Shown here: piece after piece, positions 1 to 7,479 of the stretch
Layout: each line of letters begins with the position of its first letter
Numbering within the stretch: position 1 is the stretch's first letter
Assembly (NCBI GenBank): GCA_021784835.1
Contig: JAJYHI010000123.1
Coordinates: forward strand, 1-44,131
Length of the DNA: 44,131 nt
Direction: 5' to 3'
Origin: a bacterium
GTDB lineage: Bacteria; SZUA-79; Acidulodesulfobacterales; Acidulodesulfobacteraceae
Notes under the pieces: generated by a model
What the model was told of the DNA's origin: nothing
What the model saw: only the letters and a program-made list of their open reading frames with translations
Databases searched by the model: none
Made by a program: the position numbers and the translations under genes

Positions 1-204
1 GTGGTGTCGAGAGTAGGAGCAGGAGATTCTATGGTTGCCGGTATTTTGAGCGTTATCGCAAACGGAGGCAGCGCCGAAGATTCCCTAAAACTTGGAATAG
101 CTTGCGGTACGGCAACGGTGCAGATGCCGGGGACAGAGCTGTTTACAATGGATCTTGTCGATAATATCGTAAAAGAAATAAAAATAGAAAAAATAAATAT
201 TTAG
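1..204 (+). CDS. PfkB-family sugar kinase, C-terminal end (1-phosphofructokinase-like)
   Basis: Only the last 67 codons lie in the window, so the gene starts upstream. The visible part carries the PfkB signature 2 motif VGAGDSMVAG, whose Asp is the catalytic base of ribokinase-fold sugar kinases. The flanking pattern (SRVGAGDSMVAG, then a run of small residues and PGTELFT) most resembles 1-phosphofructokinase or tagatose-6-phosphate kinase, which phosphorylate a sugar phosphate in the cytoplasm. Substrate cannot be settled from this fragment. It ends at a TAG and is followed by a promoter for the next gene. Confidence 0.75.
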   Translation: MVSRVGAGDSMVAGILSVIANGGSAEDSLKLGIACGTATVQMPGTELFTMDLVDNIVKEIKIEKINI

Positions 205-229
205 TCGGCAGCACCTAAACTTATATCTG

Positions 230-258
230 TTGCATACGAATTTCGTCTATATTATAAT
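230..258 (+). promoter_or_regulatory. Sigma-70-type promoter for the secreted PLD-like gene
   Basis: TTGCAT (230-235) and TATAAT (253-258) are separated by exactly 17 bases, a near-consensus housekeeping promoter. Transcription would start near 265, giving a leader of about 55 bases before the ATG at 320. This separates the gene from the kinase upstream. Confidence 0.6.
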
Positions 259-319
259 AATAAAAATTTTTAATAAATTTATTTATAAGTAGTCATATTA
301 ATTAAGATTGAGGCCTTTT

Positions 320-895
320 ATGAAATCAGTTGTACGGACAGCGTTAATTTTTATTTTTTTGAGCTGTTTTGTAATGCCTTTATCGGCTAACGCCAAGACC
401 GTAACTTATTTTTCTCCGAGATATAATCTTCAAAATATAGACATACATTGGTTAAATAAATCTTTGATTTCCAAGAGATTATATATCGCAATGTTTTCTT
501 TCACCGATTATAAAATTGCAAAAGATTTAATATATCTTGCGCATAGAGGGGTTAAGATTTATATTTATAGGGACGATTTACAGATGAAAGACAAAACAGA
601 CAGAACTTATATGCTTAAAAACATAAAAAATATTTTTATAAAAGCAAAAAGAGACAGAGGGTTTTGGAATATAATGCATGAAAAAATATTTATCATACCC
701 GGCGTCGTATTTAGGGAGGGTTCGGCTAACTGGTCGCCTTCGGCGGAGGGAGCATCATGCTACGGAGGAAATTGCGGTCCGTCGGAAAATCAAGACAACA
801 ATGCTACGTATATTACTAACAAAAGCGAAATAAAAATTGCGCTGCGCAATTTTTATTATATGTGGAACAGAAAATCTAATATAGACGTCAATTAA
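320..895 (+). CDS. Secreted single-HKD phospholipase D-fold protein with altered HKD motif
   Basis: I choose the ATG at 320 over an in-frame TTG at 308 because GAGG (310-313) sits six bases upstream of it. The 191-residue product has a signal peptide (about residues 1-25, hydrophobic core then SANA-K) and a single phospholipase D motif, like the Nuc/PLD-like endonuclease group. His120 and Lys122 of HxK and the GSxNWS tail (134-139) are present, but the motif Asp is Pro127. Two cysteines (147, 152) follow within an unusual glycine/cysteine-rich insert. Nuc-type relatives act as dimers on phosphodiesters, usually DNA; here activity is uncertain because of the Asp change. Export to the periplasm or outside is inferred. 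Confidence 0.65.
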   Translation: MKSVVRTALIFIFLSCFVMPLSANAKTVTYFSPRYNLQNIDIHWLNKSLISKRLYIAMFSFTDYKIAKDLIYLAHRGVKIYIYRDDLQMKDKTDRTYMLKNIKNIFIKAKRDRGFWNIMHEKIFIIPGVVFREGSANWSPSAEGASCYGGNCGPSENQDNNATYITNKSEIKIALRNFYYMWNRKSNIDVN

Positions 896-959
896 AAATA
901 AAAATCGCATATTTTTTTAATAATCGTATTAAAATCGTATATAAAAGGAGCGCATTTAC

Positions 960-1904
960 ATGATAGTAGTTACCGGCGGTGCGGGATTTATAGGATCTAA
1001 CATTATAGAGGAACTCAATAAAAGAGGCGAGTCCAATATATTGGTCGTAGATAATTTAACTAACGGAAAAAAAATGTATAATCTTCACGATCTTGATATT
1101 TTAGACTATATGGACAGGGAAGATTTTATTGAACGAATCAAATCAAATTACGATTTTGGAAAGATAACGGCAATTTTTCATGAAGGCGCTTGTTCTTCGA
1201 CTACCGAATGGGACGGGAAATTTATAATGAGGAATAATTTCGAGTATTCCAAAGAGCTTTTAAAATGGTGTCAGGAAAATGAAGCCCAATATATTTATGC
1301 CTCTTCGGCTTCGGTTTATGGACTCGGCAAAAAAGGGTTTACGGAAAAAAGAGAATGCGAGCTTCCGATAAATATGTATGCTTATTCAAAGTTTCAGTTC
1401 GACCAGTTCGTCAGGAGCGTAATTAAAAGTGCGAAGTATCAAATAGCTGGGTTTAGATATTTTAACGTTTACGGTCCGCGGGAATCTCATAAAGGCACTA
1501 TGTCGAGCGTCGCATATCATTTTAACAACCAGATAATTGCAACAGGAAAAGCAAAGCTTTTTGAGGGGACAGACGGTTACGGCAACGGAGAGCAGAGACG
1601 CGATTTTGTTTACGTCGAAGACTGCGCAAAGATTAACTTATGGTTTATGGACAATCCTTCAAAATCCGGAATATTTAACATAGGTACGGGTAATGCGAGG
1701 TCGTTTAACGACGTTGCAAACGCCGTAATAAAATATCACGGGAAAGGCTCTCTGGAATACGTTAAGTTTCCGGAGCACCTTAAAGGCGCCTATCAAAGCT
1801 TTACCGAAGCGGATATAGCGGCATTAAGAAACATCGGATATAAAGAAAACTTTACGCCGGTCGAAGAAGGGGTAAAAAAATATTTAGGCTGGCTTAACCG
1901 ATAA
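960..1904 (+). CDS. hldD: ADP-L-glycero-D-manno-heptose 6-epimerase
   Basis: The enzyme converts ADP-D-glycero- to ADP-L-glycero-D-manno-heptose for the lipopolysaccharide inner core, in the cytoplasm. The 314-residue length is typical. The Rossmann motif [10 protein letters not shown] opens the protein, and the catalytic Y140-x3-K144 pair lies in MYAYSK, matching the positions in the E. coli enzyme. The family-typical [13 protein letters not shown] (from residue 74), [11 protein letters not shown] and RRDFVYVED stretches are all present. A Shine-Dalgarno AAGGAG lies about 950. The stop codon overlaps the 3' end of convergent nfo by 11 bases. Its presence is good evidence for an LPS-bearing outer membrane. 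Confidence 0.95.
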   Translation: MIVVTGGAGFIGSNIIEELNKRGESNILVVDNLTNGKKMYNLHDLDILDYMDREDFIERIKSNYDFGKITAIFHEGACSSTTEWDGKFIMRNNFEYSKELLKWCQENEAQYIYASSASVYGLGKKGFTEKRECELPINMYAYSKFQFDQFVRSVIKSAKYQIAGFRYFNVYGPRESHKGTMSSVAYHFNNQIIATGKAKLFEGTDGYGNGEQRRDFVYVEDCAKINLWFMDNPSKSGIFNIGTGNARSFNDVANAVIKYHGKGSLEYVKFPEHLKGAYQSFTEADIAALRNIGYKENFTPVEEGVKKYLGWLNR

Positions 1905-2739
1905 GATTTTTTAAAGTATCCAAATCCGCCTTATGTTCTTTGTCGCCGCCCGGGGTTTCTATTATGAGCGGAATGTTTTCAAGCCTTTTATCGTTTAAAA
2001 TAAATCTGAATGCTTCAAGTCCTATATAGCCTTTTCCTATAGGAGCGTGACGGTCGATTTTTGATCCTAAAGGTTTGAGGGAATCGTTCAGGTGAAAGGC
2101 GTATAATTTATTAAATCCTATTATCTTATCAAAGTATTTCATAAAATTATCGTAAGCGTCGGACGTTCTTATGTCGTATCCGGCGGCAAAAATATGGCAA
2201 GTATCTATACAAACGCCGAGTCTTTCAGAATTATTGGACAGTTTAATAATTTCGGCAATATGTTCCGGTTTGTAACCTATCTGGTTTCCCTGTCCGGCAG
2301 TAGTTTCTATTACTAAAATTACGTTTTTAAAATCCTTAGTTTTACTTAAAATTATATTCAAATTTTCGGCAATTTTATTAATAGTTTCTTCTTCCGTTAA
2401 ATTTTTATTAGATCCGGGATGGAATATTAAATATTTAATGCCGAGCATACTGCATCTATTAATTTCGCAGATAAAGGCGTTCAACGACTTTTTCGTTATA
2501 TCTTCGTCAGAACTTCCAAGATTTACCAGATATGAAAGGTGCGACAAAACTATTAATTTTTGAGCGGCTGCGCATTCTTTAAAATCTTTAATTTCATTGA
2601 CATTCAATTCTTTAGCCTGCCATCTTAATTGGCTCTTGGTAAATATCTGTATAGCCGTCGAACCAGTATTTTCTGCGGAAATACAGGCATTTTTAAGTCC
2701 TCCGGCAACTGAAACGTGAGCGCCTAAAACCATATGCAT
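1894..2739 (-). CDS. nfo: Endonuclease IV (AP endonuclease)
   Basis: Nfo cleaves the phosphodiester bond 5' of abasic sites in base excision repair, using three zinc ions in a TIM barrel. The 281-residue product begins [10 protein letters not shown] and carries the family signatures [46 protein letters not shown] and [11 protein letters not shown], and LIIETPGG, which together hold the metal-binding His, Glu and Asp residues. Starts at residue 1 or at Met3 are both possible. It converges with hldD and overlaps it by 11 bases. Confidence 0.95.
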   Translation of the reverse strand: MHMVLGAHVSVAGGLKNACISAENTGSTAIQIFTKSQLRWQAKELNVNEIKDFKECAAAQKLIVLSHLSYLVNLGSSDEDITKKSLNAFICEINRCSMLGIKYLIFHPGSNKNLTEEETINKIAENLNIILSKTKDFKNVILVIETTAGQGNQIGYKPEHIAEIIKLSNNSERLGVCIDTCHIFAAGYDIRTSDAYDNFMKYFDKIIGFNKLYAFHLNDSLKPLGSKIDRHAPIGKGYIGLEAFRFILNDKRLENIPLIIETPGGDKEHKADLDTLKNLIG

Positions 2740-2812
2740 AAATATATATAATCCTTTTTCGCAATTAATTTAAACTTGTTATCTATTATACCCCGGACGG
2801 ATTATTTTTGTA

Positions 2813-2821
2813 TGATATAAT
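2813..2821 (+). promoter_or_regulatory. Extended -10 promoter for bacterioferritin
   Basis: TGATATAAT is a perfect extended -10 (TGnTATAAT) with no good -35 at 16-18 bases upstream. Initiation would be near 2828, leaving a leader of about 48 bases that ends in the Shine-Dalgarno CAGGAGG. On the other strand a TATAAT (2785-2790 complement) may serve nfo. Confidence 0.5.
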
Positions 2822-2876
2822 TAATATACAAACCGGAAAATAAATAAAATATTTTAAAATTCAGGAGGCAAAGTTT

Positions 2877-3344
2877 ATGAAAGGCAGCGAAGAAATTATT
2901 AAAAGGCTTAATTTAAGGCTTGCAGAAGAGCTAACCGCTATAAATCAGTATATGGTTCATGCAGAAATGCTGGACAACTGGGGTTATGAAGAATTGCATA
3001 AAGAAGTAGAAAAAAGGGCTATAGACGAGATGAAACATGCCGAAAAATTAATAGGCAGGGTATTATTTCTCGAAGGAATACCGATTGTGTCTAATTACAA
3101 TAAACTTCATATAGGGTCTAACGTCGAATTAATGCATAAAAACGACAGGGAAGCAGAAGAAGTCGCAATCAAAGCTTATAACGAAGATATAAAATTTGCC
3201 GCAGAAATAAAAGACAACGGCACTAAAGATTTATTGCAGTCGATTTTAGACGATGAAGAACAACATATAGACAGGCTTGAGGAGTATCTTGACCAGATAG
3301 AACAGATGGGGCTTCCCGTTTATCTTTCTACATTTCGGAAATAA
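2877..3344 (+). CDS. bfr: Bacterioferritin
   Basis: It is the heme-containing ferritin that oxidises Fe(II) at a diiron centre and stores Fe(III) in a 24-subunit shell. All diiron ligands occupy the canonical positions: Glu18, Glu51, His54, Glu94, Glu127 and His130. Met52, the interdimer heme ligand that distinguishes Bfr from plain ferritin, is present. The length of 155 residues is standard. A strong Shine-Dalgarno (AGGAGG at about 2863) precedes the ATG. It is followed at 29 bases by an aldo/keto reductase on the same strand, possibly co-transcribed. No bacterioferritin-associated ferredoxin is adjacent, although a VIT-type gene at 7480 suggests further iron handling in this region. Confidence 0.95.
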   Translation: MKGSEEIIKRLNLRLAEELTAINQYMVHAEMLDNWGYEELHKEVEKRAIDEMKHAEKLIGRVLFLEGIPIVSNYNKLHIGSNVELMHKNDREAEEVAIKAYNEDIKFAAEIKDNGTKDLLQSILDDEEQHIDRLEEYLDQIEQMGLPVYLSTFRK

Positions 3345-3373
3345 TATAATATTTTAATGCAAGGAGACTTTGT

Positions 3374-4423
3374 ATGGAGTACGTTAATTTGGGGAATACA
3401 GGACTAAAAGTATCGAGGCTTTGCTTAGGAACGATGACTTTTGGGTTTAAGTTCAGGAATATAGGCGCGGTAGGGCAGGAAGACGCTAATGCAATGGTTA
3501 AAAAAGCATATGAATCGGGAATAAATTTTTTCGATACGGCGGATATGTATTCGTTCGGAGAGTCCGAAGAGATACTAGGCAATGCATTAAAAATCTTAAA
3601 CGTTCCAAGAGAAAAATTCGTTATCGCGACGAAAGTTCGTTCGCCGCTTAGCGAAGCGGCGATGAACGGCACGGGAGACGTAAATAATGCCGGTCTTTCC
3701 AGAAAACATATTATAGAGGCGTGCAATAACAGCTTAAAAAGATTAAAAACCGATTATATCGACCTTTATCAGGTTCACGGCTGGGATCTGTCCTGCGGAT
3801 TGGAAGAAACTCTCGAAGCCCTGAACGATTTAGTAAGGCAGGGCAAGGTTCTCTATCTCGGCGTTTCAAACTGGACGGCACGGCATATTATGAAAGCATT
3901 ATACTTGGCAAAAGCGAAGAATTACGCAAACTTTGTTTCTCTTCAGGCATATTATTCTCTTGCCGCACGCGATTTAGAACATGAGCTTCTGCCTTTATGC
4001 AATGAAGAAGGTCTTGGGGTGCTTACATGGTCTCCTTTATCCGGCGGTTTTTTAACGGGAAAATATACAAGGCAAAATCAAAAGCCGTCAGGCGCAAGAA
4101 GAAGCGAATTTAATTTTCCTCCTATTGATGAAAGGGGATTTGATGCGATAGACGTATTGACGGGCATATCGAAAAGTAAAAACGTAACGATTGCTCAATT
4201 ATCCCTTGCCTGGCTTTTGGCTCAAAAAGGCGTTACGTCGGTTATTGTAGGTGCCAACAAGATGTCTCAGCTTGAAGACAATTTAGGTTCCGTAAAGATT
4301 AATTTAACGGAAGATGAAATTTCCAAACTGTCGAACGTTACTATGCCGAAAAAATTATATCCGCAATGGATGGTAGAATGGCAGAATAACAGAAAATCAT
4401 TAAATCCGGACGAATTAAAATAA
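3374..4423 (+). CDS. Aldo/keto reductase
   Basis: This cytoplasmic NADPH-dependent oxidoreductase has an (alpha/beta)8 barrel. It starts MEYVNLGNTGLKVSRLCLG, the usual opening of the family. The catalytic tetrad is visible: Asp in FFDTADMYSFGESE, its Tyr, Lys in VIATKVR and His in YQVHGWD. C-terminal SVIVGANKMSQLEDNL is the family cofactor-binding region. At 349 residues it is of the longer YajO/Tas/Kv-beta-like group. The ATG follows AAGGAG by eight bases. The substrate cannot be predicted. A strong hairpin (4432-4458) terminates it. Confidence 0.9.
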   Translation: MEYVNLGNTGLKVSRLCLGTMTFGFKFRNIGAVGQEDANAMVKKAYESGINFFDTADMYSFGESEEILGNALKILNVPREKFVIATKVRSPLSEAAMNGTGDVNNAGLSRKHIIEACNNSLKRLKTDYIDLYQVHGWDLSCGLEETLEALNDLVRQGKVLYLGVSNWTARHIMKALYLAKAKNYANFVSLQAYYSLAARDLEHELLPLCNEEGLGVLTWSPLSGGFLTGKYTRQNQKPSGARRSEFNFPPIDERGFDAIDVLTGISKSKNVTIAQLSLAWLLAQKGVTSVIVGANKMSQLEDNLGSVKINLTEDEISKLSNVTMPKKLYPQWMVEWQNNRKSLNPDELK

Positions 4424-4431
4424 AATTGCGG

Positions 4432-4458
4432 CAATGCCGGAATTCAATTCCGGCATTG
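4432..4458. terminator. Bidirectional hairpin with TGCCGGAATT core
   Basis: Perfect 13-bp arms (4432-4444 and 4446-4458) surround a single central base. The hairpin lies between the convergent aldo/keto reductase and doxX genes, as expected for a shared terminator, although T-runs are poor. Its core TGCCGGAATT/AATTCCGGCA is identical to that of the hairpin between glnB and glnA at 20797-20825. Confidence 0.6.
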
Positions 4459-4475
4459 TATTAAAAGTGAGAATT

Positions 4476-4889
4476 TTACTGCAAAATAAAAGGAGTTTCT
4501 TTAGTAACTAATTTAGTAAGCGAAAAATCGCCGGGACCCATAATAAATATGCTTAAAGCGATTACAAATTCCGTTAATGCATATTCGTATCCGTTGGCCA
4601 TTATGTTGAAACCGTTAGGCAGGTGCAGTAAAAATATGGCGCCCAGCATTACGAGCATAATGTTTATAGCGCCGATTCTTGTTAAAACTCCGCTAATCAT
4701 TGCAAGACTGCCGGTAGTTTCTGCAATTCCTACAAGAACGGCAATTGCGATAGGGAAATGCATGTATCCGGCAAATCCTTTAACTCCGGGTCCGTCAAAC
4801 CAGTCGAAAAGAATTCCCGTTCCATGATAGAAAAAGCTAAGGAATAACACAAATCTTAAAAAGAATAATGTAACAGATTCTTTTTTCAT
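4476..4889 (-). CDS. DoxX-family membrane protein
   Basis: This 137-residue integral membrane protein has four predicted hydrophobic helices (roughly residues 7-24, 45-68, 72-93 and 103-118) and the DoxX-family features: an N-terminal RFVLFLSFFYHG helix, an F-GYMHFP loop, GIAETTGSLAMISGVLTRIGA and a conserved HLPNGF loop. DoxX relatives occur in thiol and oxidative stress complexes and were first named from a terminal oxidase; the reaction here is unknown. GGAGG precedes the ATG. It is divergent from hxlR, and its promoter shares a 16-bp element with the CDGSH gene promoter, so it is probably an HxlR target. Confidence 0.85.
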   Translation of the reverse strand: MKKESVTLFFLRFVLFLSFFYHGTGILFDWFDGPGVKGFAGYMHFPIAIAVLVGIAETTGSLAMISGVLTRIGAINIMLVMLGAIFLLHLPNGFNIMANGYEYALTEFVIALSIFIMGPGDFSLTKLVTKETPFILQ

Positions 4890-4954
4890 AATAATTCCTC
4901 CGTTTAAAAATTTAAAGTTAGTTAAATAACTTAATGTAAATATGTTATGTAATA

Positions 4955-4983
4955 ATGATATTCTATTAAATAAAAATCGTCAA
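4955..4983 (-). promoter_or_regulatory. doxX promoter
   Basis: On the minus strand TTGACG (4978-4983) and TATCAT (4955-4960) are spaced by 17 bases, with initiation expected near 4948. The -35 lies inside the 16-bp element 4979-4994 that recurs upstream of the CDGSH gene. Confidence 0.6.
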
Positions 4984-4994
4984 TCAGGGATTTT
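4979..4994 (-). repeat. 16-bp shared promoter element, copy 1 (doxX side)
   Basis: Read on the minus strand this is AAAATCCCTGATTGAC, identical over 16 bases to 5441-5456 on the plus strand. Both copies end in the TTGAC of a -35 box and point away from hxlR. Perfect identity of non-core promoter bases indicates a conserved regulatory site or a duplicated promoter. Confidence 0.75.
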
Positions 4995-5000
4995 TTTATT

Positions 5001-5026
5001 ATTAAGTATAATAAAAGATACTTAAT
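5001..5026. promoter_or_regulatory. Inverted repeat, probable HxlR operator
   Basis: ATTAAGTAT (5001-5009) and ATACTTAAT (5018-5026) form a perfect 9-bp inverted repeat with an 8-base spacer. It lies between the divergent doxX and hxlR promoters and abuts the hxlR -35 box. HxlR-family dimers bind such AT-rich palindromes. Related AAGTAT/AAGTAC half-sites occur at 5413-5436, just upstream of the second 16-bp element. Confidence 0.55.
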
Positions 5027-5055
5027 TGACATTTTATATTAGAAAATGGTATTAT
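5026..5055 (+). promoter_or_regulatory. hxlR promoter, probably leaderless
   Basis: TTGACA (5026-5031) and TATTAT (5050-5055) are spaced by 18 bases. Initiation is expected at about 5061-5064, at or next to the ATG at 5064, and no Shine-Dalgarno is present. The -35 touches the inverted repeat, which suits autoregulation. Confidence 0.55.
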
Positions 5056-5063
5056 TTTATATT

Positions 5064-5414
5064 ATGGAAAACGAAACCAATAAGAACTATTGTCCAGCGC
5101 AGGAAGCTTTTAAAGTACTTGCAAACAAGTGGTCTTTGATGATAATTAAAGAACTTTCAAGCGAAAAAATGAGATTTAACGCAATTAAAAAAAAGATAGA
5201 TGGAATTTCCTCGCGCGAACTTTCAAAAAGGCTGGAAGTTTTGGAGCAAATAGGCGCAATAAACAGAAAAATCATTTCTATTAAACCTATAATGGTGGAA
5301 TACAGTCTTACCGAAGCCGGCAATGAACTTACCGATGCTATTGAAATACTGCACGATTGGACGATTAAAAATAAAAAGAATATCAAACAGATCGAAAAAT
5401 CAGCCCACATTTAA
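5064..5414 (+). CDS. HxlR-family transcriptional regulator
   Basis: The 116-residue product is a winged-helix dimer of the HxlR/MarR-like group. The opening NYCPAQEAFKVLANKWSLMI with Cys10 is the family hallmark; in HypR and YodB the equivalent cysteine senses disulfide or quinone stress. GISSRELSKRLEVLEQIGAI forms the recognition helix and wing, and VEYSLTEAG is also conserved. An in-frame ATG at 5046 is less likely, since the promoter -10 overlaps it. The gene lies between doxX and the CDGSH gene, whose promoters share elements, so it is the obvious candidate regulator of both and of itself. Thiol-based sensing is an inference from the family. Confidence 0.9.
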   Translation: MENETNKNYCPAQEAFKVLANKWSLMIIKELSSEKMRFNAIKKKIDGISSRELSKRLEVLEQIGAINRKIISIKPIMVEYSLTEAGNELTDAIEILHDWTIKNKKNIKQIEKSAHI

Positions 5415-5440
5415 GTATATAAAAAGTACCAAGTATTTTT

Positions 5441-5481
5441 AAAATCCCTGATTGACAATATATACGTAGAAACATTATATT
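5441..5481 (+). promoter_or_regulatory. Promoter of the CDGSH gene with 16-bp shared element, copy 2
   Basis: AAAATCCCTGATTGAC (5441-5456) exactly matches the complement of 4979-4994. TTGACA (5452-5457) is followed at 18 bases by TATATT (5476-5481), so the element covers the -35. Upstream, AAGTAT (5413), AAGTAC (5424) and AAGTAT (5431) resemble the half-sites of the inverted repeat at 5001-5026 and lie at almost the same distance from the element. Confidence 0.6.
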
Positions 5482-5544
5482 ATTATTAAGGATAAAATTT
5501 TATAAACATTAAATTAACTTAATTTAATTAAGGAGGTATTTATT

Positions 5545-5739
5545 ATGCCCAGATTAGTCAAGCACGAAAAGAAACTGCCTATTGCAATCGAAGAAAAAGA
5601 CGCAAAATTTCCTATTTATGTATGCGCATGCGGTTTATCAAAGAATTTTCCGTTTTGCGACGGTTCGCACGACCATACGAAGGACGAATCCGATAACGGA
5701 GTTTATGTTTATGAAGGAGAAAAAAGAGTTAAACTATAA
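5545..5739 (+). CDS. CDGSH iron-sulfur domain protein (mitoNEET-like)
   Basis: The 64-residue protein is one CDGSH domain. The [2Fe-2S] motif is complete: CACGLSKNFPFCDGSH, three Cys and one His as in mitoNEET. The remainder is a short basic N-terminus and a beta strand at the C-terminus. Such small bacterial CDGSH proteins are soluble, redox-active and often lie beside stress genes. A strong GGAGG at 5532 precedes the ATG. It is monocistronic, ended by the hairpin at 5781-5866. The shared promoter element with doxX argues that both belong to the HxlR regulon. Confidence 0.9.
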   Translation: MPRLVKHEKKLPIAIEEKDAKFPIYVCACGLSKNFPFCDGSHDHTKDESDNGVYVYEGEKRVKL

Positions 5740-5780
5740 TTAGTAATCATTAAAACCATTCTACTGCAATATATAATATA

Positions 5781-5866
5781 AAAATGTGTCAGGTTTTATT
5801 TTACGCATACGAAAATAAATTATTAACGATAAAAGATTTTAAGTAAAATTAATCTGACGCATTTTT
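5781..5866 (+). terminator. Long imperfect inverted repeat after the CDGSH gene
   Basis: The left arm starts AAAATGTGTCAG (5781-5792) and the right arm ends CTGACGCATTTTT (5854-5866). The pairing continues inward to TTTTAC (5799-5804) and GTAAAA (5843-5848), giving about 22 paired positions with few mismatches around a 38-base loop. The right arm ends in a T-run. It may be a terminator, a stable 3' UTR or a small structured RNA. Confidence 0.4.
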
Positions 5867-5985
5867 ATATTCCCTGCCTTTAAATGATTTTGTTGAATAA
5901 CCGCTTTCATATATGTTATTCTATACGCAATCAAATTTAACTATTAAATAAATTAAATAAGCATCAATCAATATAATTAATAAAA

Positions 5986-7479
5986 ATGAAAGAAAATTTA
6001 AAAGCGGACGGAGTCAGGGTTCGTTTTGCGCCGAGTCCTACGGGGAATTTACACATAGGAGGGGTGAGGACAGCCTTTTTTAATTATATTTTTGCCCTAA
6101 AATACGGCGGTGAATTTATCCTAAGAATAGACGATACGGATAGAGCGAGAAGCAAAAAAGAGTATGAAACCGAAATTATTAAAGATTTAAATTGGTTTGG
6201 AATTAAATACGACGGTTTTTACAGGCAGTCCGAAAGGACGAAGGTTTACGAAAAATATCTTGAAGTTCTGAAAGAAAAAGACCTTATATATGAATGCTTT
6301 TGCACCGAAAAAGAAATTTTAATGTCCAAAGAAATTGCCGTTAAGTCAAAAAAACCTTATATATATAACGGCAGATGCGCAAATCTTTCAAGCTACGAAA
6401 AAGAAAAATTAAGCGGTCAGTTTAAAGAACGGGGCATATATCCGTCAATTCGTTTAAATATAGCCAAAGTTTTAAAAGCGGGAGGAAATTTTAAAGCCGT
6501 AGAATTTGAAGACGCCGTTCACGGACTGCTTTCGTTTAATCCGAAACTTATAGGCGATTTTATTTTAAAAACGGAGCATAACAGGTTTACGTATAATTTC
6601 GCCTCTATAATAGACGATTACGATATCGGAATAACCCACGTAATAAGGGGCGAAGACCATATAAGCAATACGCCTAAACAGATTTTAATTCTTAACGCTT
6701 TAGATAAAATCCCGCCTGTTTTTGCGCATATTTCACTTTTGTACGGAAAAGACGGCAAAATTATGTCGAAAAGAGATGCGGCGGCAAATATCGAATATTA
6801 TAAGAAAGAAGGCTATCTTCCCGAAGCGATATTAAATTACCTTGCGGTAACCGGCAATACTTTTACCGTCCGTCAATTTGAAAACGGCAAAGAAAAAATA
6901 TCGGAAAAAGAGATATTTTCCGATATTTTAGAAATTGCGGAGCTTTTTGACATAAAAAAAGTAAGGGGTTCCAGCGCAATCTTTAGCGAAGAAAAATTAA
7001 AACACATAAACGAAAAATGGCTGCAGAGTATAAAAACCGAAAGATTGATAAAGATTTTAATCGAAAAATTTAATTCGGAAGAAACGCTTAAAAAACTACA
7101 AGAATCTTACGGAGAAACAGTATTCGTCGAAATAATAGATTTTTTAAAAAACGAGTTTAAGACCGTTAAAGAAATTTTAGCCGCAATTAAGATATTTTTT
7201 GAAGATTTTAAGACAGAAACGCAGGAAATTAAATATGATATTAAATTAAAAGAAACGCTTTTAGATAATCTTCAAAAAATAAAATCCGATAAATTCGACG
7301 AAAATGCAATAAAAAATGCCGTTAAAGAATCTGTTTCCGAAAGCGGCAAAACCTTAAAAGACTGCTATGAAACGTTAAGGCTTTGCATAACAGGACGGCC
7401 GGACGGCCCGTCAATTCTTAAAATTATAAAATTTATGGGCAGGGAAAGAACGCTTAAAAGGCTATATGGGAGGCAATAA
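5986..7479 (+). CDS. gltX: Glutamyl-tRNA synthetase
   Basis: GltX charges tRNA with glutamate in the cytoplasm. The class I signatures are present: the HIGH-like HIGGVRTAFFNY at about residue 22 and the KMSKS-like KIMSKRDA at about residue 258, with the GluRS-specific RIDDTDRARSKKEY and HVIRGEDHISNTPKQ. The length of 497 residues is normal. There is no Shine-Dalgarno; TATAAT at 5972-5977 ends only eight bases before the ATG, so the message may be leaderless. The same enzyme may also misacylate tRNA-Gln if this organism uses GatCAB, since no GlnRS is visible here. The stop codon is adjacent to the TTG start of the next gene. Confidence 0.95.
   Translation: MKENLKADGVRVRFAPSPTGNLHIGGVRTAFFNYIFALKYGGEFILRIDDTDRARSKKEYETEIIKDLNWFGIKYDGFYRQSERTKVYEKYLEVLKEKDLIYECFCTEKEILMSKEIAVKSKKPYIYNGRCANLSSYEKEKLSGQFKERGIYPSIRLNIAKVLKAGGNFKAVEFEDAVHGLLSFNPKLIGDFILKTEHNRFTYNFASIIDDYDIGITHVIRGEDHISNTPKQILILNALDKIPPVFAHISLLYGKDGKIMSKRDAAANIEYYKKEGYLPEAILNYLAVTGNTFTVRQFENGKEKISEKEIFSDILEIAELFDIKKVRGSSAIFSEEKLKHINEKWLQSIKTERLIKILIEKFNSEETLKKLQESYGETVFVEIIDFLKNEFKTVKEILAAIKIFFEDFKTETQEIKYDIKLKETLLDNLQKIKSDKFDENAIKNAVKESVSESGKTLKDCYETLRLCITGRPDGPSILKIIKFMGRERTLKRLYGRQ

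Noticed and set aside
3328..3726. 132-codon minus-strand frame over the aldo/keto reductase start
   Set aside because: It is antisense to clear bfr and reductase sequence and has no family features.
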